The notes under the pieces: model-generated | Database searches by the model: none | Told to the model about the DNA's origin: nothing | Seen by the model: only the letters and a program-made list of their open reading frames with translations | Made by a program: the position numbers and the translations under genes | Assembly (NCBI RefSeq): GCF_001680005.1 | Contig: NC_033562.1 | Span: 1 to 64,000, forward strand | Length of the DNA: 64,000 bases | Direction of reading: 5' to 3' | Source: Plasmodium coatneyi | Lineage: Eukaryota > Apicomplexa > Aconoidasida > Haemosporida > Plasmodiidae | Part shown: positions 9,675 to 20,931 of the stretch, piece after piece | Position numbering within the stretch: the stretch's first letter is position 1 | How the letters are laid out: each line of letters opens with the position of its first letter

Positions 9675-12325
9675 ATGTCCGAAACCGCACCCGCAGAAAC
9701 TTCAACACCAAACACTTACTTGGGGGTACGTTCTTCCTCTTTTTTCAGAATGAATACACAGTTGTTGAATGCATACATACATGTAGAATGAAATAATAAT
9801 TTATGCTTACATTGTGGTCAAAATAAAAAAAATAAAAGTACATAAGAAATGAAATAATATATATGTGTAAAACACATATATGCATGTATGCATATACATA
9901 CATATTCCATGCCTCCAACCATCACCACCACCTCTACAGAAGGACAATTTGGAAAACTTAGATTCGAAGATCCGTTTTTATAATAACGTCAAGGAGGAAA
10001 AAGTCCACTGTGAGTTAGACGCTGCAAAGAAAACAGCAGCGGAGACCAAATTAAAGTCATGCACTGAAATTCAAAGTAAAACGGACTACATCGCCAAAGT
10101 ATTGTGCTACGTATCTGGAAAGAAGGATGACGAAGCGCACGATCCAGAGAATTATTTGTACACGGAGGGCGAGGAGGAGGATTCTGGCGAAAGGGAAGGG
10201 ACGAACGAATCTTTGCCCATTGCATGGTGCGATTTCCTTTATTACTGGTTAGGTGACTTTGCATGGAGTAATGCGAAAAGTAACGGCAGTTTAAGTGGTA
10301 CTCAATTTTTAGAGGTGATGAGAACAATTTATGAGGCACTGCAATTATTCGGCGTTGAGAACAATTGCAAACTCCTATACGAAGACACAAGCGCTGACTT
10401 GAACAAAACAATTTTTGATAATTGGAAAACCATATTTGACTTCTCCTTTGACTACGACGGAATAAAGAAAAAATTACAATCTTCCAAGAACTCCTGTGAT
10501 GAGGGCTACTATAAACACTTAGAAGGAGCTGAAAAAGCATTTAAAGCAGTACTTACTCATTGTAAAAGCAAACCGGACGAAGATCCATATTGTAAGGATT
10601 TCAAATTCAAGTATGGGGAGAACATTACTAATAACCCCTTAACATTAGAAGATAGTGGAACACAGAAGTTAGAAGTAGCGGGGAAAGATATTACAGTTCA
10701 CAAAGACATTAAATTGGAATTAGAATATACAGCAGGATATACAGCTACTATAACTGCTAAGAAGCAGCAAGCAAGTAGAGCACGAGCACAGGACAGTGCA
10801 ACACGCCACCTACTACAGGATCCTCGGAGATCTGCTCCTGCTGCCCTTACCGAGGTCAGTGAAACAACAATAGTAGAGATTTAATGCCCTGCTTCTTCTT
10901 TTTTTTTCCTGTTTAGAGTGAATATACATACATACAAACATATTATGTTCATGTAATACTTAAGGTGTACAATGAGGATGGAAGGGTCTAAGGGAGGAGG
11001 GGTTTAGAAGGAGTTGGGTTTAGAAGGAGTTGGGTTTAGAAGGAAGGGGTCTAACGAGGAGGAAGGAAGGGAGCGTCTAAGGAAGGAAGGGTTAAAATCA
11101 AAGAGAGTACTTTTGGGGTTACATATGTATATTCCACTAATTATACTTTTAGGATTTGAACTTGGATCAATTATCTTCGAAATTAATGTACGATGATTTC
11201 GACAATGGCTACGACTTATACAAGGACCATAAAGGTTTCAGTCCAATAAAAGACAGTTTAAACGGTAAATTGAACAATTACCCGGACGTCAATAAATCCA
11301 TAGATGACATTGCAGGTGCGTGGTATTATGTAATGTATATAATGTCCCAAGGGAAGTCATCCTCTGGGGACCGTTGTAACTCCTTTTACTATTGGGTGGG
11401 GGGCAGAGTGGGGGAAAAGCTGAAAGAAATTAGTAAATTCCAGGACGTTATGAAGGAAATTTACGAAGTATTACCGAAGGACGGAAAAGCAAAGGAGTGC
11501 ACAAATCTGTACCCTAATATCACTAAAGACCAGTTCTTGAAAATGAAAAAACTGTATAATCACTCCCAAGACTACACAACTATAAAGCACAAACTGCAGC
11601 AGAATGGATCCCGTTGTACTGAGAAACTTAAAAGATATATGATCGACATTTATTCAACTTATGATAATATACTTACAGAATGTAAAATTAATACACACCA
11701 TGCGCATTGTTCCGGATTTGAAGAAAAATATAAGCAATACTGTAGTAGGGAGTTAGCAAAATTATCATGTTCAGAAGGAATAAGTACGGCAGCCACCGCC
11801 GCTGTGTCCTCCATCCTAGGAGTAGTGGGAATACCAGTGACTGCTCTCCTTCTTTACAAAGTGAGTAATAATTATAATATATACATATATATGTATGTAA
11901 TACACATTTATACCCCACGCCCCTTCCCTTCCATACATACCTTTTTTTATTATTAGTATGATCTTCTACCTTCTGGGATAAGTAACTACTTTGGAGGAGG
12001 AGGGAGCATCTCCGGCAGAAGCAGTAATAGAATAAACAGAAGAAAAAGAACATCAGGTACAAGGAACTGGGACACATTCACAGAGAACGATGGTTCCACA
12101 ATCGGCTCCACATTCGACTCCGCAACGGACGTCTCCACAGTAGCTTCCACAATAGCAAATTCCACAGATAATTCTACTGTATATGGTGCTAGGCAACCAA
12201 CATCCACAGGAAGGGGAAGAACAAACAATAGGCAACAACAACCACAACAACAGAGACATCAAAGACAGCAAAGGAACAACATGAACGAATGGAAAAACAG
12301 GAATATAGCTTATCAAAACATGTAA
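9675..12325 (+). CDS. Two-domain KIR protein (tandem PIR domains), four exons
   Basis: Proposed exons: 9675-9725 (begins MSETAPAE), 9940-10854, 11153-11860, 11957-12325; all joins are phase 0, total about 680 residues. Exon 2 holds a first PIR domain (CDFLYYWLGDFAW core) with no TM; its reading frame stops at 10884, just past a GAG|GTCAGT donor. Exon 3 holds a second complete domain (LSSK start, CNSFYYWVGG core) with a TM ending LLLYK. Exon 4 is the basic, Gln-rich tail ending AYQNM. Only about 300 bp separate the two domain exons and no start-codon exon is evident for the second. The acceptor before exon 3 resembles the intron 1 acceptor of the 6.5 kb KIR, as if the first part of a second gene had been lost. 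The alternative is two neighbours: a TM-less truncated KIR and one missing exon 1. Confidence 0.68.
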
Positions 12326-13458
12326 CAACACATCGTAATGTAACACCTACAAGGGGAAGGGAAAGGGGGAATGTTTCCTTCCTTCCCTCTCCCCACGGAA
12401 AGAAGGCATAAATATCCGCATAAATTCATACAGTGTTTAAGGAACAGAAGTGACCTTTTTTCCTTACTGCTCTTTTTTCACTTAAATTTTTTTTTTCTTT
12501 TTCCTTCTCATTTATACGAGTGAATAATTTGCATAGTCCAAAATATTCTAAACACAACGCAAAAATGAAAAAAAAAGGAGGGCGAAAACTGTGTAAAATG
12601 TGAACACAGTTAAAATGAAAACTGTAAAAATGGACGAACACAGTTAAATTGAAAACTGTAAAAATGGACGAACACACAGTTAAAATGAAAAACTGCATAA
12701 AGTTACGAACACAGTTAAAAATGAAAACTGTAAAATGTGGACAGTTAAATGTGAACACAGTTAAAATGAAATCTGTAAAAATGGACGAACACAGCTAAAG
12801 TGAAAACTGTAAAATGTGGACAGTTAAATGTGAACACAGTTAAAATGAAATCTGTAAAAATGGACGAACACAGCTAAAGTGAAAACTGTAAAATTTGGAT
12901 ACAGTAAAATGAAAACTGTTCAAATGTGAACACAGTTAAAATGAAAACTGTAAAAAATGTGAACACCGTTAAAATGAAAACTGTGTAAAAATGTGAACAC
13001 AGTTAAAATGAAAACTGTGTAAAAATGTGAACACAGTTAAAATGAAAACTGTGTAAAATGTGAACCAATAAATTAACAAGTGCGAATGATGTGACGTGCA
13101 AAAATGATTTCCATCCTTGCCGTCCCGGCTGCGCGAAAAAAGTGCAGGGTGTAGCAGCGAGCGCGCCCAAAGGAAAATTAAACAGCATAATATTTACCAA
13201 AAAAACGAGATTGAAAAAAAAAAATAAAAAAGGTAGCATCAATGAAATTAATGTTGGGAAAAAAAAGAAAATTCCTATTTAACGCACACAAAAAAGCGAA
13301 ATTGAAAAAAAAAAAAAAAATTAAAGAGAGAAAATTAAGGAAGAAATGCAACGAAAGGAAAAAGTAATGGAAGAAAGAAGAAAAGAAGGAAAAAAAAAAG
13401 AAGAAAGTGTCTCTTTTTTTTTTTTTCCTACACTACATATAAGCTTCATGATGGTTAT
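12326..13458. other. Spacer between convergent KIR genes
   Basis: The 3' flanks of two convergent KIR genes. The centre is a 30-bp-class minisatellite (12590-13065, separate entry). 13090-13290 has slightly higher GC. 13295-13430 is poly(A) and GAAGAAA runs. No gene. Confidence 0.6.
12590..13065. repeat. Minisatellite with hairpin-forming units
   Basis: About 15 imperfect copies of a 25-35 bp unit, typically GAACACAGTTAAAATGAAAACTGTAAAAATG. Each unit contains ACAGTT and AACTGT, which are reverse complements separated by about eight bases, so each copy can fold as a small hairpin. A 70-bp higher-order repeat (about 12720-12890) is nearly identical. Confidence 0.8.
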
Positions 13459-16189
13459 TTATGCCTTCCTTTTTTCCGTGGGGAGGGGGTAGACTTTACA
13501 TTTAATGTTACATATGTTGTGATGCCACATATTTTGATAACCTATATTATTTGTATTGTGCCGTTGTCTTCTATTATTATTTGTTCCTGTTCTTGTTCCT
13601 GTTCTTCTGTGTTGTCTATCATATATGGTAGATGCTCCTGTGGAATATGCTGCTGAGTAATCTGCGGAGTATTCTGCTGAATCATCCGCTAAATTTTGTG
13701 TTGAATTTTCCGCTGTACTGTCTGTGGAATAGTCCATTGAATCGTCCATTGAGTCGTCTTCTGTATCGTTCGTTGTATCTTCCAAGGATGTATTAAATTC
13801 ACTTCTGGTGGATCCTCCCCTCTTTCTTCTGCTTCTTCTGAAAGAGCTATTTTTCCGAGAGAATAATGGTAAGTACTGAATAAAAAAAAAAGAATGAAAG
13901 TAAATGAAAGTAACCAAACATAGAAGTTATATATTACCGTACTCCCTAACATTAACTGCTCAGAGAAGGCGGAAGGGAAATATTGGTAACAATATACTAT
14001 TATTATATGTGTACTTCTATAATAATTATAATTGTAACCTTATATAAAAAGAATGCAACAGTGCTAATTCCTGCTATTGTGGGCAGGGTAGCAGATACAA
14101 TGGGAACTGTTGGGTTCGTTGTAGATAATGTAACTGTTCGATCTTCCTCCCCCCTAAGACCCTGTTCCTGCCCTCCTGAATGACTCCTCTGTCCTTCGTC
14201 CTGAACCTGGACCTTGTCCTTCCCTTCGCCCTGACTGTGTAGTGTAGTAGGACCACTCTGTTTAAGTCCGTGTCCTAGTCCTGAGGAAGGGTCCTCCCCC
14301 CTGTCCCCTTCACCTGATGGAGCACCTACTGAGAGTTCGCCATCATTATCACCTGAACAGTCATTTGTTTCCTTTGTGTCCTTTGAATCTGGTTCCTCTT
14401 CAGTTGCTCCCTCCGTATTGCATGTTAATTGTGATAGTTCTGATGGAGTGGGTTTTGTACCACTTTCTCCTTCCAGCTCCTTAAGTTTTTTACAACAGGG
14501 GTCATCACCATATTGTTGTTTTTCATTGTCACAACTTGTTTTTACCATTTGGTAAATGCTCTTAGCTTCTTCAATATATTTAGAATAGCCCTTAGTACAG
14601 CGGTTCCCACTGGTTGCTAACTGTTTTTTTATACTATCATAGTCCTGATAGTAGTCGAATATTTTTTTTCTACTATTGAAGAGTGTACTGTCAACAGTAG
14701 AACTACTGTTTATAGCATTACTCTCATGCTTATAAGTTACGTCCTTCAACTGCGCGTACATTTCATTCATAGCAGTTGAGAAGGAACTGTTTCCCTTCAG
14801 TTTGTTAGAAATTAGATCCCCTAACCAGTAATAGAAATATTCACAGCGGTTCTTATAGGATTGATTATGTTCACTGCTAATTACATTCGTTACATAGTAC
14901 CATGCACCTACAATTCTATTCAAACATTTATCATCCTTCAGATACCGTTTCATTGTACTTTTTAGACTGCTTTTTACGCTACTCAAAGGTTGAACGTTAC
15001 AGTATGTACTCCAATTAAGGTCAAACTCATCATACGCTTTCCTGGATGGAAACTTCTCCAAATCCTCCTTCTATAAAAGTGAATAACGAAGTGCACATAT
15101 GAAGTGTCATGTATGCACCAATATAAAGTGGCACATGTATATATACGGTATCAGTGTTATTCTATGTCAAGTAGGTGGTAACTTACCATTAGTATTGTTC
15201 CTGATGTGGTTGTTGATAACACTTCGGTGGGAGTTCCAACACCTGTAACCCCAGCACTCACACCTACTCCAGGAGCAATACCTACCCCAGGACCCTCAGG
15301 ACTGGGAAGTCGTAGTTTTACCTGCTCCTGTTGTTGTTGTTGCTGCTGGAGTTGTGAAGATTGTGCAACCATAGTTCGCACTTCTCTAACTGTCTTACTC
15401 CCTACCTTCGTTACTAACTGCTCTAGCAGTTGCTTCGCGCTAACCATTTTTCTAACTCCCCTGTCACTGAATATTCCAAAATACTCTTTACAATAGTCTT
15501 CCTCACTTCTCCCACTACCTTCACAATAATTCCTTACTTTTACATATGTATCAATAATTTCCTTGAGGTATGCTTTACAATTCACATTATGTACATTGCT
15601 ACCATTATTTGTTGTTCTATTTATGTGTGTATAATCTTTAGTATAATCGTATAATTCTTTTAAACTAATAAATTGTGACTTACTAATATCCCGGTTCATG
15701 TCTGTACACTTTCTTGCAATACTATCCTTCCCTATTTTCTCGTATATTCTTTTCATAATATTCCCAAAGTGACCATTATTCCCTAATGTTCCTGATACTA
15801 TACCTCCCGTCCAATAATATAAAGTAAAACAATCGTACAGCATTGGTTTATTCCTATCCCTCATTTTATTTATACTACACCAGGTATTCATAACTTGCTG
15901 TATTTTATTTGTAGGAATTCCATACTTCGTTAATGTGCTCCCCAATTCCCCTTCGTTCTCCCTGTCTGTACTATCACACTTATTCCCATACGCCCATGTA
16001 TTAAACTTACTATATGTAACTCCCGATTGCACCCGCCTCGAGCAGTCACCCTATAAATGTAACAAATAATATATATGTGTATGTGTCATATTGTGTATAT
16101 ATACTTCAATGCATTATATACTTTACGGAATATTCACTCGTTATCATATGCTCCCTTATTCTTTCCATAGACTTATTTACCCTTACCAT
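13459..16189 (-). CDS. Two-domain KIR protein (tandem PIR domains), four exons
   Basis: Exons in reading order: 16189-16187 (ATG only), 16050-15187, 15070-14039, 13875-13459; all phase 0, about 771 residues. Exon 2 is a PIR domain with CFTLYYWTGG core and a Gln-rich stretch, followed by a Pro/Gly/Val stalk (GPGVGIAPGVGVSAGVTGVG) and no TM. It joins through an ATG|GTAAGT donor and a 116-bp intron to exon 3, a second full domain (FPSRK, CEYFYYWLGD) with a long acidic/Gly/Gln stalk and a TM ending FFLYK. Exon 4 is the tail: Arg/Lys-rich, then DDSMDDSMDYS-type Asp/Ser repeats. Where other KIRs stop after YQNM, here the frame goes on for 22 residues. The first domain has no exit other than this splice, which supports a single gene. 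Confidence 0.75.
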
Positions 16190-18030
16190 TTTTTCTTCCC
16201 TGTTATAATACTTTGGTTTTGTAATAATTTTACCCTAATGTGTATACAACCATTATATATATACTCTAATGTACTAAGATATATATCTCGCATTATATAT
16301 TCCTTTTCTTTTTTTAATTCATATTTATTTTTGTGATTATATACTGCATTCTTTATTTTTCCTGCAATTTGAGAAATTTTCTTCTTCTTTGTCCCTTTCC
16401 CTAAATTTATTGTACTTCCTGTGAGTTTATACAGTACTACATTATTCCTTATTACTCCTATTTATTCCGTACCCTCCTTTAAATTATAAATTTTTTCTTT
16501 AAAATAAAAATTCTTAATTACTCTGGTTCAAAAATTATTCATACTTATTTAAAATTATTATTAGAACTTCATTATGTGAAGCATACACTTGTTCTATGTT
16601 CAGCATTTCACTTTCTCCCTTTATACGTATGAGCTTATCATTGTCCTGTATTGGGCATACATGAATAGAAGAAATATGTGAAGAAGAATAATATGTGGAA
16701 TATGTACATACAATGTGCTTCCCAATTTTTATTATTAAAATTGTTGTTTGGTATTTTATAAAGAAATATATGGATATGCCGTCCTATATATGGATACTCC
16801 TCTCTGATGCCCCATTTTTGGTGCTTGTTATGTATTTTTATTCCGCATGAATAAAGTTTCCTCTTCACCCCTTTTTTTTGTTTTTCCTTTTTTTTTTTTT
16901 CTTTTCATAAAAATAGTACTCCTAATCACAACACCTGCTACACATGCTTTTCACCTGATGCAAGCTACAACTATTTCCCTGTGCCCGTAAATATATGCTA
17001 GTTCAACAGTGTAAAAATTCGGACTCACAAACATAAAATGGTTCTTCCTTTTTTTTTTTCTATTCTAATTTTTTTTTGAGAATTTTTTTTGGACAATTTT
17101 TCTGTGTGATAAAATTTACATTAGGGCATTTTTTTGGACAATTTTGTTGACAATTTTTTCCTTTTGGCTAATTTTTCTGTGATAAATTTATATTAGGGAA
17201 TTTTGGGACGAATTTTCTTTGGGCAATTTTTTCTGTGTGACAAATTTATATTAGGGTATTTTTCTTTGCACAATTTTTTTTTGGACAATTTTTTTTTTTT
17301 TTTTTGTTGCAATTTTTTCTCTGTGACAAATTTATATTAGGGCATTCTTTTCCTCTTGGGCTATTTTTTTTTCCCTAACATTATACCTAAATTACAATAA
17401 ACACACAAGGAATGAGACGCACCTTTCGTCTGTTTTATGTAAACATCGTTATTTGTAGTTTTGTGTGAACTGCATATCTATGATGTGTATAACATAAAAG
17501 AAGAAGGGGGCGGGCGAATCACCTTCGCGAACCATTGCGGACCTCCTCCGCGAGAACCTTTCGCGAATGCGCGCAAATTCTTGCACAATTTGGAGGAGCA
17601 CTTTTTTCAAATATGTCCACAATTGCAATTAGGAAAGAGAAGGGAAAAAACAAATTATTAAGATAAAAAATTTTACAAAGGTAAAAAAAATCATTAAAGT
17701 AAGAAAATTTATGAATGTAAAAAACTTTAACAAAAAAATTTTATGAACATATTGGATCCTCAGTAAAAAAATTTCCCAAGAAATCAATGAGCTGAAATAA
17801 TTTTTTCTTGACTTATTTTAATTACACAAAAGCATAAACACTTCCATACAATACCAAAAAAAATAAAAAAGAAAAAAAAGGAACAAAGGGAAGAAAAAGA
17901 AAGGTCATTTTGCCCTTATACTGTATGAACTCTGAGCGATTATTTATGCTTCCCTTCCGTTGGGGGGATACTGCACACTGTGTATAATTAACGGAAGGAG
18001 ACATTTATTCATTCAATATTCCATGTAACA
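16190..18030. other. Spacer with T-rich repeat and GC-rich structured island
   Basis: 16190-17040 is AT-rich upstream DNA of the minus-strand KIR. 17041-17345 carries about four imperfect copies of a 70-90 bp unit containing CTGTGTGACAAATTTATATTAGGG. 17505-17610 is an unusually GC-rich block (separate entry). 17620-17900 returns to poly(A)-rich DNA. The 17.04-17.75 kb part is related to 25.0-25.4 kb. Confidence 0.6.
17505..17610. other. GC-rich inverted-repeat island (candidate structured RNA)
   Basis: In an AT-rich spacer, TTCGCGAA at 17524-17531 and again at 17560-17567 can pair as an outer stem around an inner GCGGA/TCCGC stem (17537-17541 with 17547-17551, five-base loop). A diverged paralogue at 25220-25290 keeps the outer stem. 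Its strand and expression are unknown; the RNA interpretation is inference. Confidence 0.4.
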
Positions 18031-19499
18031 TTACATAAGGTGATAGGCCATATTATTTCTTCCAGCACGTGATCGCGATCTACCATTATATATGGTAGAT
18101 AATTCTGTAGAATCTGCAATGGTTGAAGGTGCTGTTGTTGACAGATTTGATGAAGAATCCGCTGTAGTTGTATATTCTGTAGATGAGTCGCTCAATGTGC
18201 TTAGGTCTTGTCGAACGGACCTTTTTTTTCTTTTATTGCTTCTACTATTGTTATTGTTGCTCCCTCCGCTGGTGTTACGTAATCCAGAGAATACATTGGT
18301 ATACTAAGAGAAAAAAAGAAAGAAAAGAAAGGAGGGAAAAAAAAGATGAGCACATATGTGTACGCAGAATATATATATATATATGTACATTACTGTTCAA
18401 ATTTTAAACATTCCATTTTAAACATTCACTTTTAGGCATTCATTTTTAAATAGAAAAAATAGAATAACTAATATATGTTTCCATCTATAATATCAATTAT
18501 AACTGTCAATTATAGCTGTAATGGTAATTATAATTATGTATACTTACTTTATATAAAAAGAAAAGAACTGCTGGTATTCCTATTGCTGCTGTAAGTCCAC
18601 CAGACACAGCAGCAGGTACCACAGCACTATTGCTTTTGGAAGAGGCTCCATTGTCCATAGGCTGTAAACCTTCTACAGGTAGGAAGTCCCCCGCTGGGGA
18701 CATCTGTCCCGAATGGGAACCTAAACGCCCCTTTTGAAGTGCTAAAGATTCTACTTCATGCACTTCAGGACATTTTAAAATTGACAGTTCCCCTAGATTC
18801 TTCTGTTGTTCCTTCTTCCTAAGTTCCTTACAATATGGATCACTTTCATATTTATCTTTACAATCTTCACGGACAGCACCATATGCTTCCTTAATGGCAT
18901 TTAAGTAATTCCTAAGGTCCTGAGTACAGGAGGGTCCATAAGTAATTATATGTTTGTGTACGGTGTCATAGTCTTGATAGTAATCAAATATTGTTTTCCT
19001 TTGATTGAAAAGGTCTCTACTAATATTAGCTCCTATAATTTTGCAGTTACCCTTAACATTAAATTCATCGAGTGCAGTGTACATTCCATTCATTGCCCTT
19101 GAAAATGAATTATTATCCTTAAATTTGTCATATAATATATTCCCTAACCAAAAATACAGAAAAAGACATAGTCCATCGTCGTCCACATGTTCCTTTTTTA
19201 TAGTGGACACAAAACACATTACATTCCTAATTTTACCAATATCATTGTTAATTTCGTGACACTTCCTTAATTTACTCTCTACTTTTCCGGTGTAACTGCC
19301 GTAATCATTACAAGACTTTGTGTCTCTCCCCCATGCCATGTACGTTCTTTTTGAGGGTAAATCATCCAAGTTCAGCTCCTGCAAATACAATTAGAATAAT
19401 ATATACACTTGTGCATTTTTCCCATGTGATACATGGAATACTGTGTGCACATTGATGTACCCACTCTGAATAATAAGCAAACGATATTATTCTTACCAT
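18031..19499 (-). CDS. KIR protein, three exons
   Basis: Exons: 19499-19497 (start codon only, followed by GTAAGA), 19378-18548, 18303-18031; phase 0 throughout, about 368 residues. The PIR domain starts ELNLDDLPSKRTY, has the LCLFLYFWLGN core, RDLFNQRKTIFDYYQDYD, and conserved Cys pairs. The stalk reads SPAGDFLPVEGLQPMDNGAS, unlike any neighbour. It is followed by an Ala/Gly/Ile/Val-rich TM ending VLFFLYK. The tail is Asn/Arg/Lys-rich then Ser/Thr-rich and ends NMAYHLM. The downstream block at 17.0-17.9 kb is related to the block downstream of the KIR at 25.7 kb. Confidence 0.9.
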
Positions 19500-20931
19500 T
19501 TGTCAACTACATTGTTGTATGGAATAGGCTTATTTTAAAACGTGCTCCTTATTCGTGCAGAAACAGTGTGTACTAAATTACATACATTTCAAGAGTCCTA
19601 TGAATAAGAAACGAATTTTCATTCCCCTATGAAAATACGTTCTTCAATTTCGGAATAATGATAATATAATACACATATGTATCGAAATCATCATATGTGC
19701 AGCCTAATACAATGTAGGAGTAAAGGTGTTAAGGAAGTCGCATAATAAGCGGGAAGAAAGAAGAACTACATTCCCCATATATTTCATTCCTTATGCACTG
19801 TACTACAGATCCGTAGGTTAAAGTTTATAATATTTCACTATTACATACCTCACTCAACTCATCAATACATGGAGGAGTGCAATGCTTTTTTTATGGCACA
19901 AAAATTTGAGCTTGCACTGCTCATTTTCGTCTTCTTACTTTTTTAAAGGACTATTAAAAGTTGTTAGCAAAATCTGTACAGTTCATACGCAGATCATTCC
20001 TTCTCCTTTTTGCATCTGCAATTATATGTGTGCTCAGTAAGAAGGAACGCACATTCATAAAATACATGGAAAGAAAGGGTATAATCTAAAGAGATGCATT
20101 CCTTATGTGGAGGTTTAGGGTGCCAGGGTTGATATTCCTAAAGAAGTTGTTTCTAAGGAAGGGGTTCCTAAGGAACAAGTTCGTATGGTTGATGTTCCTA
20201 AGGAACAGGTTCCAAGTTCAGATTCCGGGTTTAGGGTTCCGGGTATAAGAGCAACAATGTGGCCTGGTATTTAGCTGGCTAAAGGTGTTTCGAAAGGGAA
20301 AAAAAGTAAGAAAGTTTAAAAAAAAAAAAAAAAAAAAAAGATGTGGATACGTGAGTGAATGAGTAAGTTCGTCTGTAGGATTTCGCATTTTAGGGTTGTG
20401 TGTGTAGGAGTTCGCATTTTAGGGTTTGTGTGTGTAGGATTTCACATTTTAGGGAGTGTGTTTGTAGGATTTCTCATTTAGGGGTGTTGGACTTCGCATT
20501 TTTGGTGGTAGGTGGTTAGGGTGTAAGGTTTCACACTTAAAATTAAGGTTTTAAAGTATAGGAAGAGGAATATAGCCTGCTGCTTTAGCCACCCGAGGGG
20601 GATACTACATCCGAAGGGTATATGCAAAAAAAAAAAAAAAAAAAAAAAACGGGCAAACTACACCCTCTTCCCCTTCTCCCTCTTGTTCCGGTTACTACTC
20701 GGCAGTTTCTAATCGGCAGTTTCTAATCGGCAGTTTCTAATCGGCAGTTTCTAATCGGCAGTTTCTAATCGGCAGTTTCTAATCGGCAGTTTCTAATCGG
20801 CAGTTTCTAATCAGCGGATTCTAATCGGTGGTTTCTAATCGGCGGTGTGTGTACTCTCTCTCAACTGGGATGAGGCATATCAAATATTACATATGCACAT
20901 ATGTAATGAACTCCTTCTTTCTCTTCCCGCC
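19500..20931. other. Spacer with degenerate telomere-like and minisatellite repeats
   Basis: 19500-20100 is AT-rich. 20100-20300 mixes GGTTTAGGG-like heptamers with several GTTCCTAAGGAAC inverted repeats and GTGGCCTGGTATTTAGCTG. 20370-20500 has four copies of a GTAGGATTTCGCATTTTAGGG-like unit. 20581-20649 is the poly(A)-ended CGAAGGGT element. 20699-20846 is a 14-bp tandem array. The heptamers lie in the G-rich orientation on the plus strand. Confidence 0.65.
20699..20846. repeat. 14-bp tandem repeat
   Basis: About eight near-perfect copies of CGGCAGTTTCTAAT followed by two degenerate copies (CAGCGGATTCTAAT, CGGTGGTTTCTAAT). It ends less than 100 bp from the stop codon of the minus-strand KIR that follows. 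Confidence 0.9.

Noticed and set aside
12590..13065. CRISPR-like array
   Set aside because: Units vary in length, there are no unique spacers, and the genome is eukaryotic; it is a minisatellite.
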